Shown here: positions 46,477-56,152 of the stretch, piece by piece
How positions within the stretch are numbered: the stretch's first letter is position 1
How the letters are laid out: each line of letters begins with the position of its first letter
Assembly: GCA_018267615.1 (NCBI GenBank)
Contig: JAFDYD010000001.1
Location: 101,945-165,944, forward strand
Direction of reading: 5' to 3'
Length of the DNA: 64,000 nt
Source: Bacteroidota bacterium
GTDB taxonomy: Bacteria; Bacteroidota; Bacteroidia; Chitinophagales; Chitinophagaceae
Program-made: the position numbers and the translations under genes
The notes under the pieces: generated by a model
The model's database searches: none
Told to the model about the DNA's origin: nothing
The model's input: the letters and a program-made list of their open reading frames with translations, nothing else

Positions 46477-47128
46477 AAATCAATTCAAGTAATACACATT
46501 CAGTATCTGTACGTGCGGGATTTTTTATTTTAAATTTTGACCCTTCCTTGTACCACAGGAATTCGCCCGCCTCTATTTGTTCTTGTTCGGGGTTCGTTTC
46601 TATGTCGCCAGAAATAAGTATCAGCAGGTGCGGACAAGCCGATTTGCCAACAGTAAATGTTTTTCCAGGTGCGATATGAATATTATAAACGCGAACATTT
46701 TTTTGCTCCCACGCGAGTTGACAGTCGGCGCTATTGATTTTATCACATGAAACAAGATTTTTTCTGGGAAAGATTTCGATATCCATTACATGATAAACAG
46801 AATCACCTTCATTCCAAACTCTGTGCGTTACCGGTTTGCTTGCAAAATCTGCATAGACCGAATATCCCGGCGACACTTTTCCACCTGTATTCTTTTCTCC
46901 ACCCATTGGTTGCGATCCGGTGATGCTCTTTGATAAGAAGACAATTGCTGATGGGGTAGCGTGATGATGATATTGTGATGTATCATGCGGAAGAATATTT
47001 ACGTCGATCAATCGCACATACTCATTTTGCAAGGCAATTCTATGTCGGGGTTCTTCATAAACAGGAACCTGGGTCAAAGCTGACTGCATAAAAGTGAATA
47101 TCGATAAAACTAAAAGTGGAATTTTCAT
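46475..47128 (-). CDS. Exported cupin-like protein
   Basis: A 217-residue exported protein (signal peptide up to SALTQ). Two halves look like cupin beta-barrels: the string DTSQYHHHATPSAIVFLS holds three adjacent histidines suitable for metal binding, and GEFLWYKEGSKFKIKNP resembles the second cupin motif. No catalytic assignment is possible. It follows a large outer-membrane barrel gene on the same strand, separated by a palindromic word repeat. Confidence 0.6.
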   Translation of the reverse strand: MKIPLLVLSIFTFMQSALTQVPVYEEPRHRIALQNEYVRLIDVNILPHDTSQYHHHATPSAIVFLSKSITGSQPMGGEKNTGGKVSPGYSVYADFASKPVTHRVWNEGDSVYHVMDIEIFPRKNLVSCDKINSADCQLAWEQKNVRVYNIHIAPGKTFTVGKSACPHLLILISGDIETNPEQEQIEAGEFLWYKEGSKFKIKNPARTDTECVLLELI

Positions 47129-47143
47129 TTAGTAAATATAAAA

Positions 47144-47202
47144 CTTTGCGCCGTTGCGTCTTTGCGAGAAAAAATCTCTCGCAAAGACGCGAAGACGCAA
47201 AG
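47144..47202. repeat. Palindromic word repeat (GCAAAGACGCGAAG family)
   Basis: Arms of about 26 bases (CTTTGCG...GCGTCTTTGCGAGA and its complement) with three mismatches and a short AT centre. It lies between two genes on the same strand. Confidence 0.85.
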
Positions 47203-47218
47203 AAAAATATTTGAAAAA

Positions 47219-49672
47219 TTATTTCGATGCATTCAATCCGCTACCCTGGCTACCTACTCTTTGATTTTCGTCATCAGTTCCTGTCTTACGCTGGCGTGAC
47301 GCTTTCACCTGGTTATTACCAAAACGGTAAGTGAAATTTAATTTAAACTGCCTGCTCTCAAAATTTCCTCTCGCATTAATATGCTGTCCCGCAAAATCAC
47401 TTGTTGCATTCCAATGTAAGGCGTTGAAGATATCGCTTACCGATGCTTTTATATTTCCTTTGCCATTCAACACTGTTTTCTGTAAACCGCCATCAACACT
47501 CCATATCTGTTTTGTTTTGAAAGTTCCCTGCCAGATAGAAGGTGAAGCATACCATCCGCTTAATTCTCCGGTCCATCCTTTGCCAAGACGAAAACTATTT
47601 TGTGCATAGAATGTAAAAGCAAACACATCTAAATTAACTGTTCTCCCTGCTCCAAAATTTGCATTGTATTTTGAATAGAACGTATTCAGGTTACCAAACA
47701 CACTATACCATTTGTATTGAAAAGGATAACTGATATTCAAACTCGTGATGTCTTGTGTTGCGAGATTCTTTTTAGTGATGAATGCTTTTGATTTATCTGC
47801 AGTATCCACAAGCTGCGTAAATACATTCGACACGTGACTATAATTCAAAGTAGTTGTTAATCTGTACTTATACATGTACGTTAGACCGATACTATTTGTG
47901 TATTGTGGTTGCAACGCAGTGTTACCTTTCTGGTAAGTGTATTCATCCAACCGGAATTCAAATGGATTCAAATCCTGGTAAGAAGGTCTGTCGATTCTTC
48001 TGCTATAATTCAGACTCCACTGTTTCATCGGATTTTTCTTGTACGTGATTCCTGCACTCGGGAAGAAATCAGTATAATGTTTATCAAATGTGCTATCATA
48101 AACAACATAATCACCAATTAATTTATATCCGTTGGAATGTCCCGATGCATTTGTGTTTTCAACACGTAGGCCAGCCTGGAAGGAGAAATTTTTGATTGAC
48201 CTGCTATAGTTAGCGTACACTGCATTGATATTTTCTTTGTAGTTGAAAATATTGCTTCGCAAAGAATCATAGTGCTTCAGTGTTTGAATGACGTTATAGT
48301 TTTCAAAATTATTATCGCTGGTAACAAAAGATGTTTTACCTCCCAATCCTAAACGACCCTTTTTAAAATTCTGTTCATAGTCGGTTTTGAAACTATAGAT
48401 ATTGATATCAGTCGGAGAAATCATATTATAGATATTGCTGTCGGTGATATATTTTCCTGTTGGATCGTAATAGTAGTTGGGTTGCATTTGATTGTTACGA
48501 ATGTGATATCGTCCATAATCACCATCTATGTTCAATTCACGTCCGCTGGTATCTGCATAACGATAATTAATATTCGCGTTGATATTATTTCTCGTCGATT
48601 TAGAATTATTATTTGCAACAAGAATTTTTGTTACTTCATTATCGGGAATATAAGAAATAGGCGTGCGACTATAATTCGACGTTTTGTTATCCGACAAACT
48701 TCCATTCACCATCACACCTATGGTAGATTTTTTATTAATGAAATAATCCATGCCTGCTTTGAAATTGTGTGCGCTGTTTTTTGTTAGAAATGTTCCGTGC
48801 TGATCGAACAGTGTATCCAGTTGCGTACGATACAGGAACATATTCATTTCGTTCTTGCTGTTATTATAAGAATAATTTCCAAAGAGGTTAACATGTGCAT
48901 CGCGATGGTTCAACGTTAATCCCGCGTTGTACTTTGGATAAGTCCCGATATTGTATCCTGCGTTCACAGTTCCATTAGTCCCAAACGACTTATTCTTTTT
49001 CAATTTTATATTTATGATTCCGGCATTACCCGCAGCTTCATATTTTGCCGACGGATTTGTAATCAGTTCTATCGATTCGATAGAAGATGACTGAATTGTT
49101 TTGAGATAATCCGAAAGATCTTTTCCGGTTAAAGGCGTTGGGCGTCCGTCGATATATACTTGCGCACCGGTTTTACCGCTAAGACTTAAGTTATCATCTT
49201 TATCAACCATTACTCCCGGTGATTTGCGTAACAATTCGAGCGCATCCTGTCCGACTGCATTAACGCTTCCTTCTACATTCAATACAATCTTATCAGATTT
49301 CACTTCGACTATTGGTTTACGTGAGACAACAGTTACTTCTTTTAACCCGGCTGTACTTTTTGTTAACACAATCTCCGGAGCGTTCATCGTTCCCGATCCA
49401 TTGGTTTCGAATGCTGATGAATTTGCAATTGCATAACCAATATGTGAAACGGTAATAAAATATTTACCCGGCTGAACATTTATGAATTCATAATGTCCCT
49501 GCGCATTACTCGCACCGAGTTTTACGATGGCGGAATCTTTTGCCTTCTTTAAGGTCACCGAAGCAGATGCGGTATTTTTTCCCTGGTCATCTTTTATATT
49601 ACCGGCTATATTTTGAGCCTGTGCAGCGGCAGCCAGTACTACACAAAAAAGCAACACAATTACGTTACGCAT
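47219..49672 (-). CDS. Outer-membrane beta-barrel protein, TonB-receptor-like
   Basis: An 817-residue protein with signal peptide (ending AAAQAQ), a CarboxypepD_reg-like domain (about 20-100, IAGNIKDDQGKNTASASVTL), a plug-like domain (about 115-225: GQDALELLRKSPGVMVDKD, GAQVYIDGRPTPLTGKDLS, EAAGNAGIINIKLKK) and a C-terminal barrel of the OMP_b-brl_3 type (DFFPSAGITYKKN, NYSRRIDRPSYQDLNPFEF). This layout is typical of the phylum. No SusD partner or TonB box is evident, so ligand uptake is unproven. The low-complexity C-terminal tail (RQRKTGTDDENQ) is unusual for a barrel. Confidence 0.85.
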   Translation of the reverse strand: MRNVIVLLFCVVLAAAAQAQNIAGNIKDDQGKNTASASVTLKKAKDSAIVKLGASNAQGHYEFINVQPGKYFITVSHIGYAIANSSAFETNGSGTMNAPEIVLTKSTAGLKEVTVVSRKPIVEVKSDKIVLNVEGSVNAVGQDALELLRKSPGVMVDKDDNLSLSGKTGAQVYIDGRPTPLTGKDLSDYLKTIQSSSIESIELITNPSAKYEAAGNAGIINIKLKKNKSFGTNGTVNAGYNIGTYPKYNAGLTLNHRDAHVNLFGNYSYNNSKNEMNMFLYRTQLDTLFDQHGTFLTKNSAHNFKAGMDYFINKKSTIGVMVNGSLSDNKTSNYSRTPISYIPDNEVTKILVANNNSKSTRNNINANINYRYADTSGRELNIDGDYGRYHIRNNQMQPNYYYDPTGKYITDSNIYNMISPTDINIYSFKTDYEQNFKKGRLGLGGKTSFVTSDNNFENYNVIQTLKHYDSLRSNIFNYKENINAVYANYSRSIKNFSFQAGLRVENTNASGHSNGYKLIGDYVVYDSTFDKHYTDFFPSAGITYKKNPMKQWSLNYSRRIDRPSYQDLNPFEFRLDEYTYQKGNTALQPQYTNSIGLTYMYKYRLTTTLNYSHVSNVFTQLVDTADKSKAFITKKNLATQDITSLNISYPFQYKWYSVFGNLNTFYSKYNANFGAGRTVNLDVFAFTFYAQNSFRLGKGWTGELSGWYASPSIWQGTFKTKQIWSVDGGLQKTVLNGKGNIKASVSDIFNALHWNATSDFAGQHINARGNFESRQFKLNFTYRFGNNQVKASRQRKTGTDDENQRVGSQGSGLNASK

Positions 49673-49954
49673 AGTTATAAGTTTTGATAATGAAGAACCA
49701 AAACTACTCGCGCGATCAGCGGATGAAAATAGTTATACGGCGGAGATAAATAATTATCCGGCAAAGCACATTTTGTGTCGGTATAGATTTCACCGAAACG
49801 GAAATAAAGCCGGTGAAATTCTCTTTTTGCCCGGTGAAATTTTTTTATCGAATAATTAAATTGAGGAAAATAAACCCCGTTTTTTTTCTTGGTTAATTTT
49901 TTATCAGAAGAATTAAAAGGCACATGCTTTGTTGGATTGTATTAAAACAAAAGC

Positions 49955-50152
49955 ATGGAAAAAAGAATCTTTGGTGTCATTCTTACAATTCTGGGTATCG
50001 GGGGTTTGATAATGGCCGCATATAATTTCGTTGAAAAGAATAGTCAAAATCAATATGAAATAAAAACGATAGCAGTATATGCGGTGTTAGGTTTGCTTTT
50101 CTTTTTTGGTGGAATTGGACTTCTGCGAAGCACCAAGGATAAGGCTATATAA
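49955..50152 (+). CDS. Small two-helix membrane protein
   Basis: A 65-residue protein with hydrophobic segments at about 5-24 and 40-59 and a short polar loop between. It has a clear ATG and stop and codon use like its neighbours. No family recognised. It faces away from the upstream barrel gene and converges with icmF. Confidence 0.6.
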   Translation: MEKRIFGVILTILGIGGLIMAAYNFVEKNSQNQYEIKTIAVYAVLGLLFFFGGIGLLRSTKDKAI

Positions 50153-50181
50153 AGTGTAACGAAGATTTTTGAGAAGAGCGA

Positions 50182-53100
50182 CTACATATTCCTTCTATAT
50201 TGTCCGCCTACTTCATATAACGCATGTGTAATTTGCCCAAGACTGCAATATTTTACAGTCTCCATCAATTCCATAAATAAGTTTTTGTCGTTGATGGCTG
50301 CCTCTTTCAGTCTTTGCAACATTTCTGCTGATTTATTTTCATGTCGCTGATGAAATGCGTTTAGATTTTCTATTTGTTTTTCTTTTTCTTCTGTTGTACT
50401 TCTGATCACTTCTGCGGGAATATTGGTTGGAGAACCTTTTTTGTTGAGAAAAGTATTTACGCCAACGATGGGTAGTTCACCGCTATGTTTTAGACTTTCA
50501 TAATGCAGACTTTCCTCCTGTATTTTATTTCGTTGATACATTCTTTCCATCGCGCCCAATACACCGCCACGTTCTGTGAGTCTATTGAATTCGTCCATCA
50601 CAGCTTTTTCTACGAGGTCGGTTAGCTCTTCAATCACAAAAGAACCCTGTATAAAATTTTCGGTTTTTGCTGTACCCAATTCGCGATTGATAATTAATTG
50701 TATTGCCATGGCGCGGCGAACACTTTCTTCCGTTGGAGTTGTGATTGCTTCATCGTATGCATTTGTATGAAGCGAATTACAATTATCATAAATAGCATAG
50801 AGCGCCTGCAACGTTGTGCGTATATCATTGAAATCAATTTCCTGCGCATGCAGACTTCTTCCACTTGTTTGAATATGATATTTCAACATCTGGCTGCGCT
50901 TATTCGCCTTGTACTTAAATTTCATCGCCTTCGCCCAGATGCGTCTCGCAACTCTTCCGATAACACTATACTCTGCATCCATTCCATTGCTGAAAAAGAA
51001 TGACAGGTTCGGTGCAAAATCGTCAATATGCATTCCGCGGCTGAGATAATATTCTACATAAGTAAATCCGTTTGACAATGTGAATGCAAGTTGAGTAATT
51101 GGGTTTGCGCCTGCTTCTGCAATGTGATATCCGCTGATAGAAACGCTGTAAAAATTTTTTACTTTTTGATGAATAAAATATTCTTGCACATCTCCCATCA
51201 ATTTCAATGCAAATTCGGTAGAGAAAATACATGTGTTTTGGGCCTGGTCCTCTTTTAATATATCTGCCTGCACCGTTCCTCTAACAACAGAAATAGTTTC
51301 TGCTTTTATTTTCTCGTAAATTTCTTTTGGTAAAATATCATCGCCGGAAAGTCCGAGTAACTTTAGCCCTAGTCCATTATTGCCTTCAGGGAGTTGGCCG
51401 GGTGATGAATGATCAACATAAAAAGGCTGGGGAAATTTTCCAAACTTTTTTTGGATGTCTTTTTCTAATTCTTCGCCTTTCTGATTTGCGTCCAAATATT
51501 TTTCACATTGTTGATCGATAGCGGCGTTCAAAAAAAATGCAAGTATGATTGGCGCCGGACCATTGATGGTCATACTCACAGAAGTTTTGGGATCGCAAAG
51601 ATCCATGCCGCTATATAATTTCTTTGCATCATCAACAGTTGCGATGCTGACACCGCTATTACCGACTTTTCCATAAATATCAGGACGATGATCGGGATCC
51701 TCACCGTAAAGTGTAACCGAATCGAAAGCCGTGCTCAGTCGTCTTGCCGGTTGATCAATCGATACATAGTGAAATCTTTTGTTGGTGCGCTCGGGACTTC
51801 CTTCGCCTGCAAACATTCTTGTAGGATCTTCACCATCACGTTTTAATGGAAACACACCAGCAGTGAATGGGAAATGACCCGGCGCATTTTCCTGCGCCTG
51901 CCAGCGTAGAATATCACCCCAGTCTTTATATTTTGGAAGGATCACTTTTGAAAGACGAGTGCCGGACAAACTCGTGCTGAACATCGGTTGGCGAAAAGTC
52001 TTTCCACGCACATCGTATTCATAATAATCTGCGTGGTATGCTTTTATTTTTTCCGGCCACTTCTGAATGAGTTTGCGACTGACAGGAGTGAGTTGCTGTT
52101 CGTAAAATGCAATTTGATTTTTTAAAAAATCAGCAGCCCCCTTCCGGTCTCCCGCAATGGGGGAGGAGTTGTGCGGCACACTATTTATTTCTTCGAGGGC
52201 ACCATTCAATTGATATATTTTAGAAGCGATGGCGGATTGATCTTTTACGAGTTGATCATATTCTTTTATCGTGTCTGCAATTTCACTCAGGTAACGCACA
52301 CGATTTGGTGGAATAATTGGTTTGTCTTCTGATTTTTTTTCCGGGATCGAATTCTTTTTTTCTTTACCAAATGTTGTGTTGCATTTTTTTTCAATGGTAT
52401 AAATTAATAAATCAAAAAGATGGTTGACACCTTTGTCATTGAATTGTGATGCGATGGTTCCTATCACAGGAAGATCAGAATCTTTTGCGGTCCACAATGC
52501 ATGATTGCGTTTATATTGTTTTCGTACATCGATCAATGCGTCGGGCGCGCCCGCTTTATCAAATTTGTTGATGGCGATGATATCCGCATAATCAAGCATA
52601 TTGATTTTTTCCAACTGGCTGGCGGCGCCATATTCAGGAGTCATCACATATAAACTCACGTCACAATAATCCAGGATCGAAGCATCACTCTGACCCACAC
52701 CCGCAGATTCGAGAATGATGAAATCATATCCGGCTTCGGCGCATATATCCAATGCGTCCTGAACATATGCGCTTAAGGCAACATCACTATCGCGTGTGGC
52801 AAGTGAGCGCATATATGCTCTTGGAGAATGAATACTATTCATACGGATTCTGTCGCCAAGTAAAGCACCACCAGTTTTTTTCTTGGAAGGATCGACAGAA
52901 ACAACAGCAATATTTTTATCAGGAAATTTATTTAGAAATCTTCTGATGATTTCGTCAGTGACACTGCTTTTGCCAGCGCCACCGGTGCCGGTGATGCCGA
53001 GAATGACAGCCCCCTCCCGCCCTCCCCCGGTGGGGGAGGAGTCTGTTGTTGGCAGATTGGTTTTGTGGTTGGTGTTTTCGTCGTTGATTTTTTTGTCAGG

Positions 53101-54075
53101 GAGATTGGATAAAATAGAATGAATTTTCTCTATCACCGCGTCGAGATGATAGGTCACTTCATCATTCGTCACTCTTATTATTTCGTAACCGAGCTCATTT
53201 AGTGTTTTTGTTCTTTCTGCATCGCTTATTTTAATTTCAGGAAGTTGGTGGTAATGGCCATCAACTTCTATAATCAATCCTTTTTTCAATGAAACAAAGT
53301 CAGCGATAAATGGGCCAATGATATGTTGTCTTCTGAATTTGTGTCCTTCTTTTTTACTTCTCAGTTTGTCCCACAAAATATTTTCTGCTATCGTCGAATC
53401 TTTCCGATGAGCTAAAGCGAATTCTTTTAGTCTTCCATACATTATTGGATCAGCCTCGAATTGATTGACCGTTATTGAAGACCCGTCAAAATTATTTTTC
53501 TCTGGTTTAATTCCGTTTTCTGCTTTTGTAATGGCCCTTGCAATTTTTCTTATATCCCTTACCTCACCCAGCGGTAATCCATCTGTCCAATTTCTTTCCG
53601 CTTTCCAAAAGTCAGTGTCCTGCCAACTAACTCCCCCTCCACCGGAGGGGGCTGGGGGGAGGCTTTTTCTGATCACATCTTCAATCATCCCTTCCAATCC
53701 CATCTTCCTTCCATCGTCGGGCGAATAAATTCTTGTGATCCCATAATTATGAAGTTCATCAATCTCTTCAGGTAAAATTGTTCCGCCACCACCACCAAAA
53801 ATTTTGATATGATCACATCCATTTTCACGAAGCAGATCTTTCATGTATTTGAAAAATTCAACATGTCCGCCTTGGTATGAAGTAATAGCGATACCATGTG
53901 CATCTTCTTCGATAGCTGCTTCCACGATTTCATGAACGCTTCTATTATGCCCGAGATGAATCACTTCAACACCTTTGCTTTGCAGAATGCGCCGCATAAT
54001 ATTGATTGCGGCATCATGACCATCGAAAAGAGCAGCGGCTGTAACTATCCGAACCCTGTTAGTTGTAAAATCCAT
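50182..54075 (-). CDS. icmF: Fused B12-dependent acyl-CoA mutase (IcmF) carrying an inserted DUF559 nuclease domain
   Basis: IcmF interconverts isobutyryl-CoA (or pivalyl/isovaleryl-CoA) and its linear isomer with adenosylcobalamin. Domains: B12-binding (about 1-135; [19 protein letters not shown]), MeaB-type GTPase (about 357-570; P-loop [13 protein letters not shown]), then the mutase barrel (to 1297; [27 protein letters not shown]). Native IcmF is about 1080-1130 residues; this one is about 170-200 longer. The surplus lies in the linker before the P-loop: a Pro/Gly-rich palindrome peptide (139-150), a DUF559 domain (211-322; ADF, then IEVDG) and another palindrome peptide (343-356). A third palindrome lies at 52134-52169. 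The frame is intact throughout. Confidence 0.92.
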   Translation of the reverse strand: MDFTTNRVRIVTAAALFDGHDAAINIMRRILQSKGVEVIHLGHNRSVHEIVEAAIEEDAHGIAITSYQGGHVEFFKYMKDLLRENGCDHIKIFGGGGGTILPEEIDELHNYGITRIYSPDDGRKMGLEGMIEDVIRKSLPPAPSGGGGVSWQDTDFWKAERNWTDGLPLGEVRDIRKIARAITKAENGIKPEKNNFDGSSITVNQFEADPIMYGRLKEFALAHRKDSTIAENILWDKLRSKKEGHKFRRQHIIGPFIADFVSLKKGLIIEVDGHYHQLPEIKISDAERTKTLNELGYEIIRVTNDEVTYHLDAVIEKIHSILSNLPDKKINDENTNHKTNLPTTDSSPTGGGREGAVILGITGTGGAGKSSVTDEIIRRFLNKFPDKNIAVVSVDPSKKKTGGALLGDRIRMNSIHSPRAYMRSLATRDSDVALSAYVQDALDICAEAGYDFIILESAGVGQSDASILDYCDVSLYVMTPEYGAASQLEKINMLDYADIIAINKFDKAGAPDALIDVRKQYKRNHALWTAKDSDLPVIGTIASQFNDKGVNHLFDLLIYTIEKKCNTTFGKEKKNSIPEKKSEDKPIIPPNRVRYLSEIADTIKEYDQLVKDQSAIASKIYQLNGALEEINSVPHNSSPIAGDRKGAADFLKNQIAFYEQQLTPVSRKLIQKWPEKIKAYHADYYEYDVRGKTFRQPMFSTSLSGTRLSKVILPKYKDWGDILRWQAQENAPGHFPFTAGVFPLKRDGEDPTRMFAGEGSPERTNKRFHYVSIDQPARRLSTAFDSVTLYGEDPDHRPDIYGKVGNSGVSIATVDDAKKLYSGMDLCDPKTSVSMTINGPAPIILAFFLNAAIDQQCEKYLDANQKGEELEKDIQKKFGKFPQPFYVDHSSPGQLPEGNNGLGLKLLGLSGDDILPKEIYEKIKAETISVVRGTVQADILKEDQAQNTCIFSTEFALKLMGDVQEYFIHQKVKNFYSVSISGYHIAEAGANPITQLAFTLSNGFTYVEYYLSRGMHIDDFAPNLSFFFSNGMDAEYSVIGRVARRIWAKAMKFKYKANKRSQMLKYHIQTSGRSLHAQEIDFNDIRTTLQALYAIYDNCNSLHTNAYDEAITTPTEESVRRAMAIQLIINRELGTAKTENFIQGSFVIEELTDLVEKAVMDEFNRLTERGGVLGAMERMYQRNKIQEESLHYESLKHSGELPIVGVNTFLNKKGSPTNIPAEVIRSTTEEKEKQIENLNAFHQRHENKSAEMLQRLKEAAINDKNLFMELMETVKYCSLGQITHALYEVGGQYRRNM
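52134..52169. repeat. GC-rich coding palindrome P3, inside icmF
   Basis: A 36-base element starting AGCCCCCTTCC and ending GGGGGAGGAGT, in the same orientation as P2. It encodes [13 protein letters not shown] in the linker after the GTPase domain. It is one of four copies of the family in 3.3 kb. Confidence 0.8.
53008..53042. repeat. GC-rich coding palindrome P2, inside icmF
   Basis: A 35-base element from AGCCCCCTCCC to GGGGGAGGAGT, encoding [11 protein letters not shown] just before the GTPase P-loop. Its reverse complement aligns over its whole length with P1, so P1 and P2 are inverted flanks of the DUF559 segment. Confidence 0.85.
53629..53663. repeat. GC-rich coding palindrome P1, inside icmF
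   Basis: A 35-base element from AACTCCCCCTCC to GGGGGGAGGCT, read on the minus strand as a Pro/Gly-rich peptide ([12 protein letters not shown]) at the end of the B12-binding domain. It is in the opposite orientation to P2 and P3. Confidence 0.8.
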
Positions 54076-54137
54076 TGATAGAAGGTAAGAAGCAAAAATA
54101 ATGAAAAACTAATGAGTGTTAGTTTGGGTTGAAATTG

Positions 54138-54226
54138 TGCGGAACGCTTAATGCGGAACGCTGAACGCTCAACGCCGAACGCAGATCTGCTAGCAGCATT
54201 CGCGTTTAGCGTTCGGCGTTACGCCT
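54138..54226. repeat. Palindromic word repeat (CGCTGAACGC family, copy 2)
   Basis: Words GCGGAACGCTTAATGCGG, CGCTGAACGCTCAACGCCG on the left are answered by GCGTTTAGCGTTCGGCGTT on the right around an AGATCTGCTAGCAG centre. It is the same family as 16035-16107. It lies between divergent genes (icmF and the FAH hydrolase), so it is not a terminator. Confidence 0.8.
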
Positions 54227-54293
54227 TGCAAACCCTCCAACTCAATCAGTCTAATAAAAAAATCTTAAGTTTATTCCTCTAAACATTACAAAC

Positions 54294-55157
54294 ATGAAAT
54301 TGTTCCGCCACGGACCAGTTGGAAAAGAAACCCCGGGTATTTTTATTAATAACGAACACAGGGATATCAGTGCCTTCGGACAGGATTTCAATGAAGATTT
54401 TTTTGCAGGCGACGGATTGGATAAATTAAAATCTTGGACTCAAAATAGTTTGCAGCAATGCCCGGTGATCGATCCGGTAAAACGTTTCGGTCCCTCGGTG
54501 AAAAAACCTTCCAAAATCATTTGCATCGGGTTGAATTATTCGGATCACGCTGCGGAAACAAAAGCAACCGTTCCGCCCGAACCTGTTATATTTTTCAAAT
54601 CAACTACGGCGATCTGCGGACCAAACGATCATGTTATCATTCCAAAAACAAGTAAGAAAACTGATTGGGAAGTTGAACTCGCAGTCGTAATCGCAAAAAA
54701 AACTTCTTATGTAGATGAAGCAACTGCAGCGAAACATATTGCCGGGTACATGTTGCACAATGACTATAGTGAGCGCGCTTTCCAGATCGAAAGAAGCGGC
54801 CAGTGGGTGAAAGGAAAAAGCTGCGACACGTTCGCGCCGCTCGGACCTTATCTTGTTACTCCCGATGAAATCAAGGATATCAATAATCTTCGGCTATGGC
54901 TCACCGTTAACGGGAAAATGATGCAGGATGGCAATTCGAAAAACCTGGTTTATAAAATTCCTTTTATCATTTCATATATCAGTCAATTCATGACCTTATT
55001 GCCTGGAGATATTATCAGCACCGGAACTCCGGCCGGAGTCGGCATGGGACAAAAACCAGATCCGATTTATTTAAAACACGGTGACATTGTTGAATTGGGA
55101 ATTGAGGGATTAGGATCGGCAAGACAAGAGTTGGTGAGTTGGGAAAGTGCTCAGTGA
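54294..55157 (+). CDS. Fumarylacetoacetate hydrolase-family protein (diketo-deoxy-sugar acid hydrolase-like)
   Basis: A 287-residue FAH-fold hydrolase. Landmarks: KIICIGLNYSDHAAETKATVP, DWEVELAVVIAKK (metal ligands Glu), the YVDEATAAKHIAGYMLHND region and GDIISTGTPAGVGMGQKPD near the end. The N-terminal LFRHGPVGKETPGIFIN form is that of enzymes splitting 2,4-diketo-3-deoxy-L-fuconate into pyruvate and lactate, often annotated ureidoglycolate lyase. With the lactonase-like and SDR genes that follow it fits a non-phosphorylating L-fucose (or related deoxysugar) route; that link is inference. Confidence 0.85.
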   Translation: MKLFRHGPVGKETPGIFINNEHRDISAFGQDFNEDFFAGDGLDKLKSWTQNSLQQCPVIDPVKRFGPSVKKPSKIICIGLNYSDHAAETKATVPPEPVIFFKSTTAICGPNDHVIIPKTSKKTDWEVELAVVIAKKTSYVDEATAAKHIAGYMLHNDYSERAFQIERSGQWVKGKSCDTFAPLGPYLVTPDEIKDINNLRLWLTVNGKMMQDGNSKNLVYKIPFIISYISQFMTLLPGDIISTGTPAGVGMGQKPDPIYLKHGDIVELGIEGLGSARQELVSWESAQ

Positions 55158-55162
55158 TTTAA

Positions 55163-55238
55163 TTTCGTGAAACGTGAGACGTGAAGCGTGAGATGTCGAT
55201 TCAAAAAATTGACGTCTCACGTTTCACGTCTCACGAAA
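55163..55238. repeat. Palindromic word repeat (ACGTGAGACGTGA family)
   Basis: TTTCGTGAAACGTGAGACGT on the left and ACGTCTCACGTTTCACGTCTCACGAAA-type words on the right (28-base arms, few mismatches). It fills the gap between two co-directional genes and abuts the first possible ATG of the next one. The reading frame of that gene is open through the right arm. Confidence 0.85.
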
Positions 55239-56138
55239 ATGATACAAATGCAAAAACAATTTTCACCAAACTCCCCCTCCATCTCGCCTGAGGCGATAGG
55301 GGAGGCCATCGACACGCACGTCCATTTTTGGAAGTACAACAAAAAAAGAGACGCGTGGATAACCGACGATATGAAAACACTGCAGCAGGATTATCTGCCA
55401 GAGCATCTTGCCATCAATATGAAAAGAAATGGAGTGATTGGTTGCGTAGCTGTGCAGGTTGAACAGGCAGAAGTAGAAACGCGTTTTTTGGTTGAGTTGT
55501 CAAAAACACATCCTGTTATAAAAGGAGTTGTGGGATGGATCGATTTGCGCGCTGAGAATATCGAAGAGCGACTTGCACATTTCTTTGAACATAAAATCAT
55601 CAAAGGATATCGTCATATTGTGCAGGGAGAAGCGGCCGGATTTTTATTGAAGCCGGATTTTCAGAGAGGAATTCATGCTCTGAAAAAATATAATTATACC
55701 TACGATATACTGGTTTATCATCACCAGTTGAAGGATGTGGTGGAATTTGTTTCAAAATTCCCCGATCAAAAACTGGTGATCGATCATTGCGCCAAACCTG
55801 ACATCAGGAATAAAACAATTGACGAATGGAAATCGAGAATCATTGAAATTGCGAAACAGCAAAATATCTATTGCAAACTTTCGGGATTGTTTACAGAAGC
55901 AGCCTGGAAAAATTGGAGCGCGGGTGATTTCTATCCTTATCTCGATGTTGTATTCGAAGCATTCGGTGTAAATAGGCTCATGTTCGGTAGCGACTGGCCC
56001 GTAATTTTATTATCCGGCATCTATGTTCAATGGAAAAGTTTGATAGAAAAATATATGGAGAATTTTTCTGAAGACGATAAGCAAAAAGTTTTTTTTTCGA
56101 ATGCAAATGAATTTTATAGCCTGGATTTATCTATCTAA
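55239..56138 (+). CDS. Amidohydrolase-2 family lactonase-like protein
   Basis: A TIM-barrel amidohydrolase of about 300 residues related to L-fuconolactonase/L-rhamnono-lactonase. The metal motif IDTHVHFWKYNKK is followed by VEQAEVETRFLVE, VIDHCAKPDI, IYCKLSGLFTEA and LMFGSDWPV, which carry the expected His and Asp residues. Family proteins begin almost directly at the ID(T/A)HxHFW motif, but here 16 extra residues (SPNSPSISPEAIGEA) precede it, encoded by a GC-rich palindrome. Two ATG codons three codons apart are candidate starts. It lies between the FAH hydrolase and the SDR gene, with only 14 bases to the latter, and is probably in one operon. Confidence 0.85.
   Translation: MIQMQKQFSPNSPSISPEAIGEAIDTHVHFWKYNKKRDAWITDDMKTLQQDYLPEHLAINMKRNGVIGCVAVQVEQAEVETRFLVELSKTHPVIKGVVGWIDLRAENIEERLAHFFEHKIIKGYRHIVQGEAAGFLLKPDFQRGIHALKKYNYTYDILVYHHQLKDVVEFVSKFPDQKLVIDHCAKPDIRNKTIDEWKSRIIEIAKQQNIYCKLSGLFTEAAWKNWSAGDFYPYLDVVFEAFGVNRLMFGSDWPVILLSGIYVQWKSLIEKYMENFSEDDKQKVFFSNANEFYSLDLSI
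55269..55306. repeat. GC-rich coding palindrome P4, in the amidohydrolase N-terminus
   Basis: From AACTCCCCCTCC to AGGGGAGGC, with an internal TCGCCTGAGGCGA hairpin. The ends match P1 in icmF. It adds residues between the start codon and the metal-binding motif, in frame. Confidence 0.75.
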
Positions 56139-56152
56139 AAATATTTTTATCG

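Larger units (their letters stand above)
53008..53663 (-). mobile_element. Candidate DUF559 nuclease cassette with inverted palindromic flanks
   Basis: Between P2 and P1 lie about 586 bases that include an in-frame DUF559 domain (53110-53445). The domain shows [44 protein letters not shown] and the terminal [14 protein letters not shown], i.e. the usual order of a PD-(D/E)XK-type nuclease (Asp259, Glu270, Asp272). Part of the sequence between P1 and the domain ([14 protein letters not shown]) looks like native IcmF linker, so the true insert probably starts near residue 190 and P1 may be a separate insertion. No target-site duplication was recognised. Confidence 0.6.

Noticed and set aside
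50182..54075. Assembly or annotation error joining a DUF559 gene to icmF
   Set aside because: The frame is open across all junctions, both host domains continue correctly on each side, and palindromes mark the borders. An in-frame insertion explains this better than a chimera, though read-level data would settle it.
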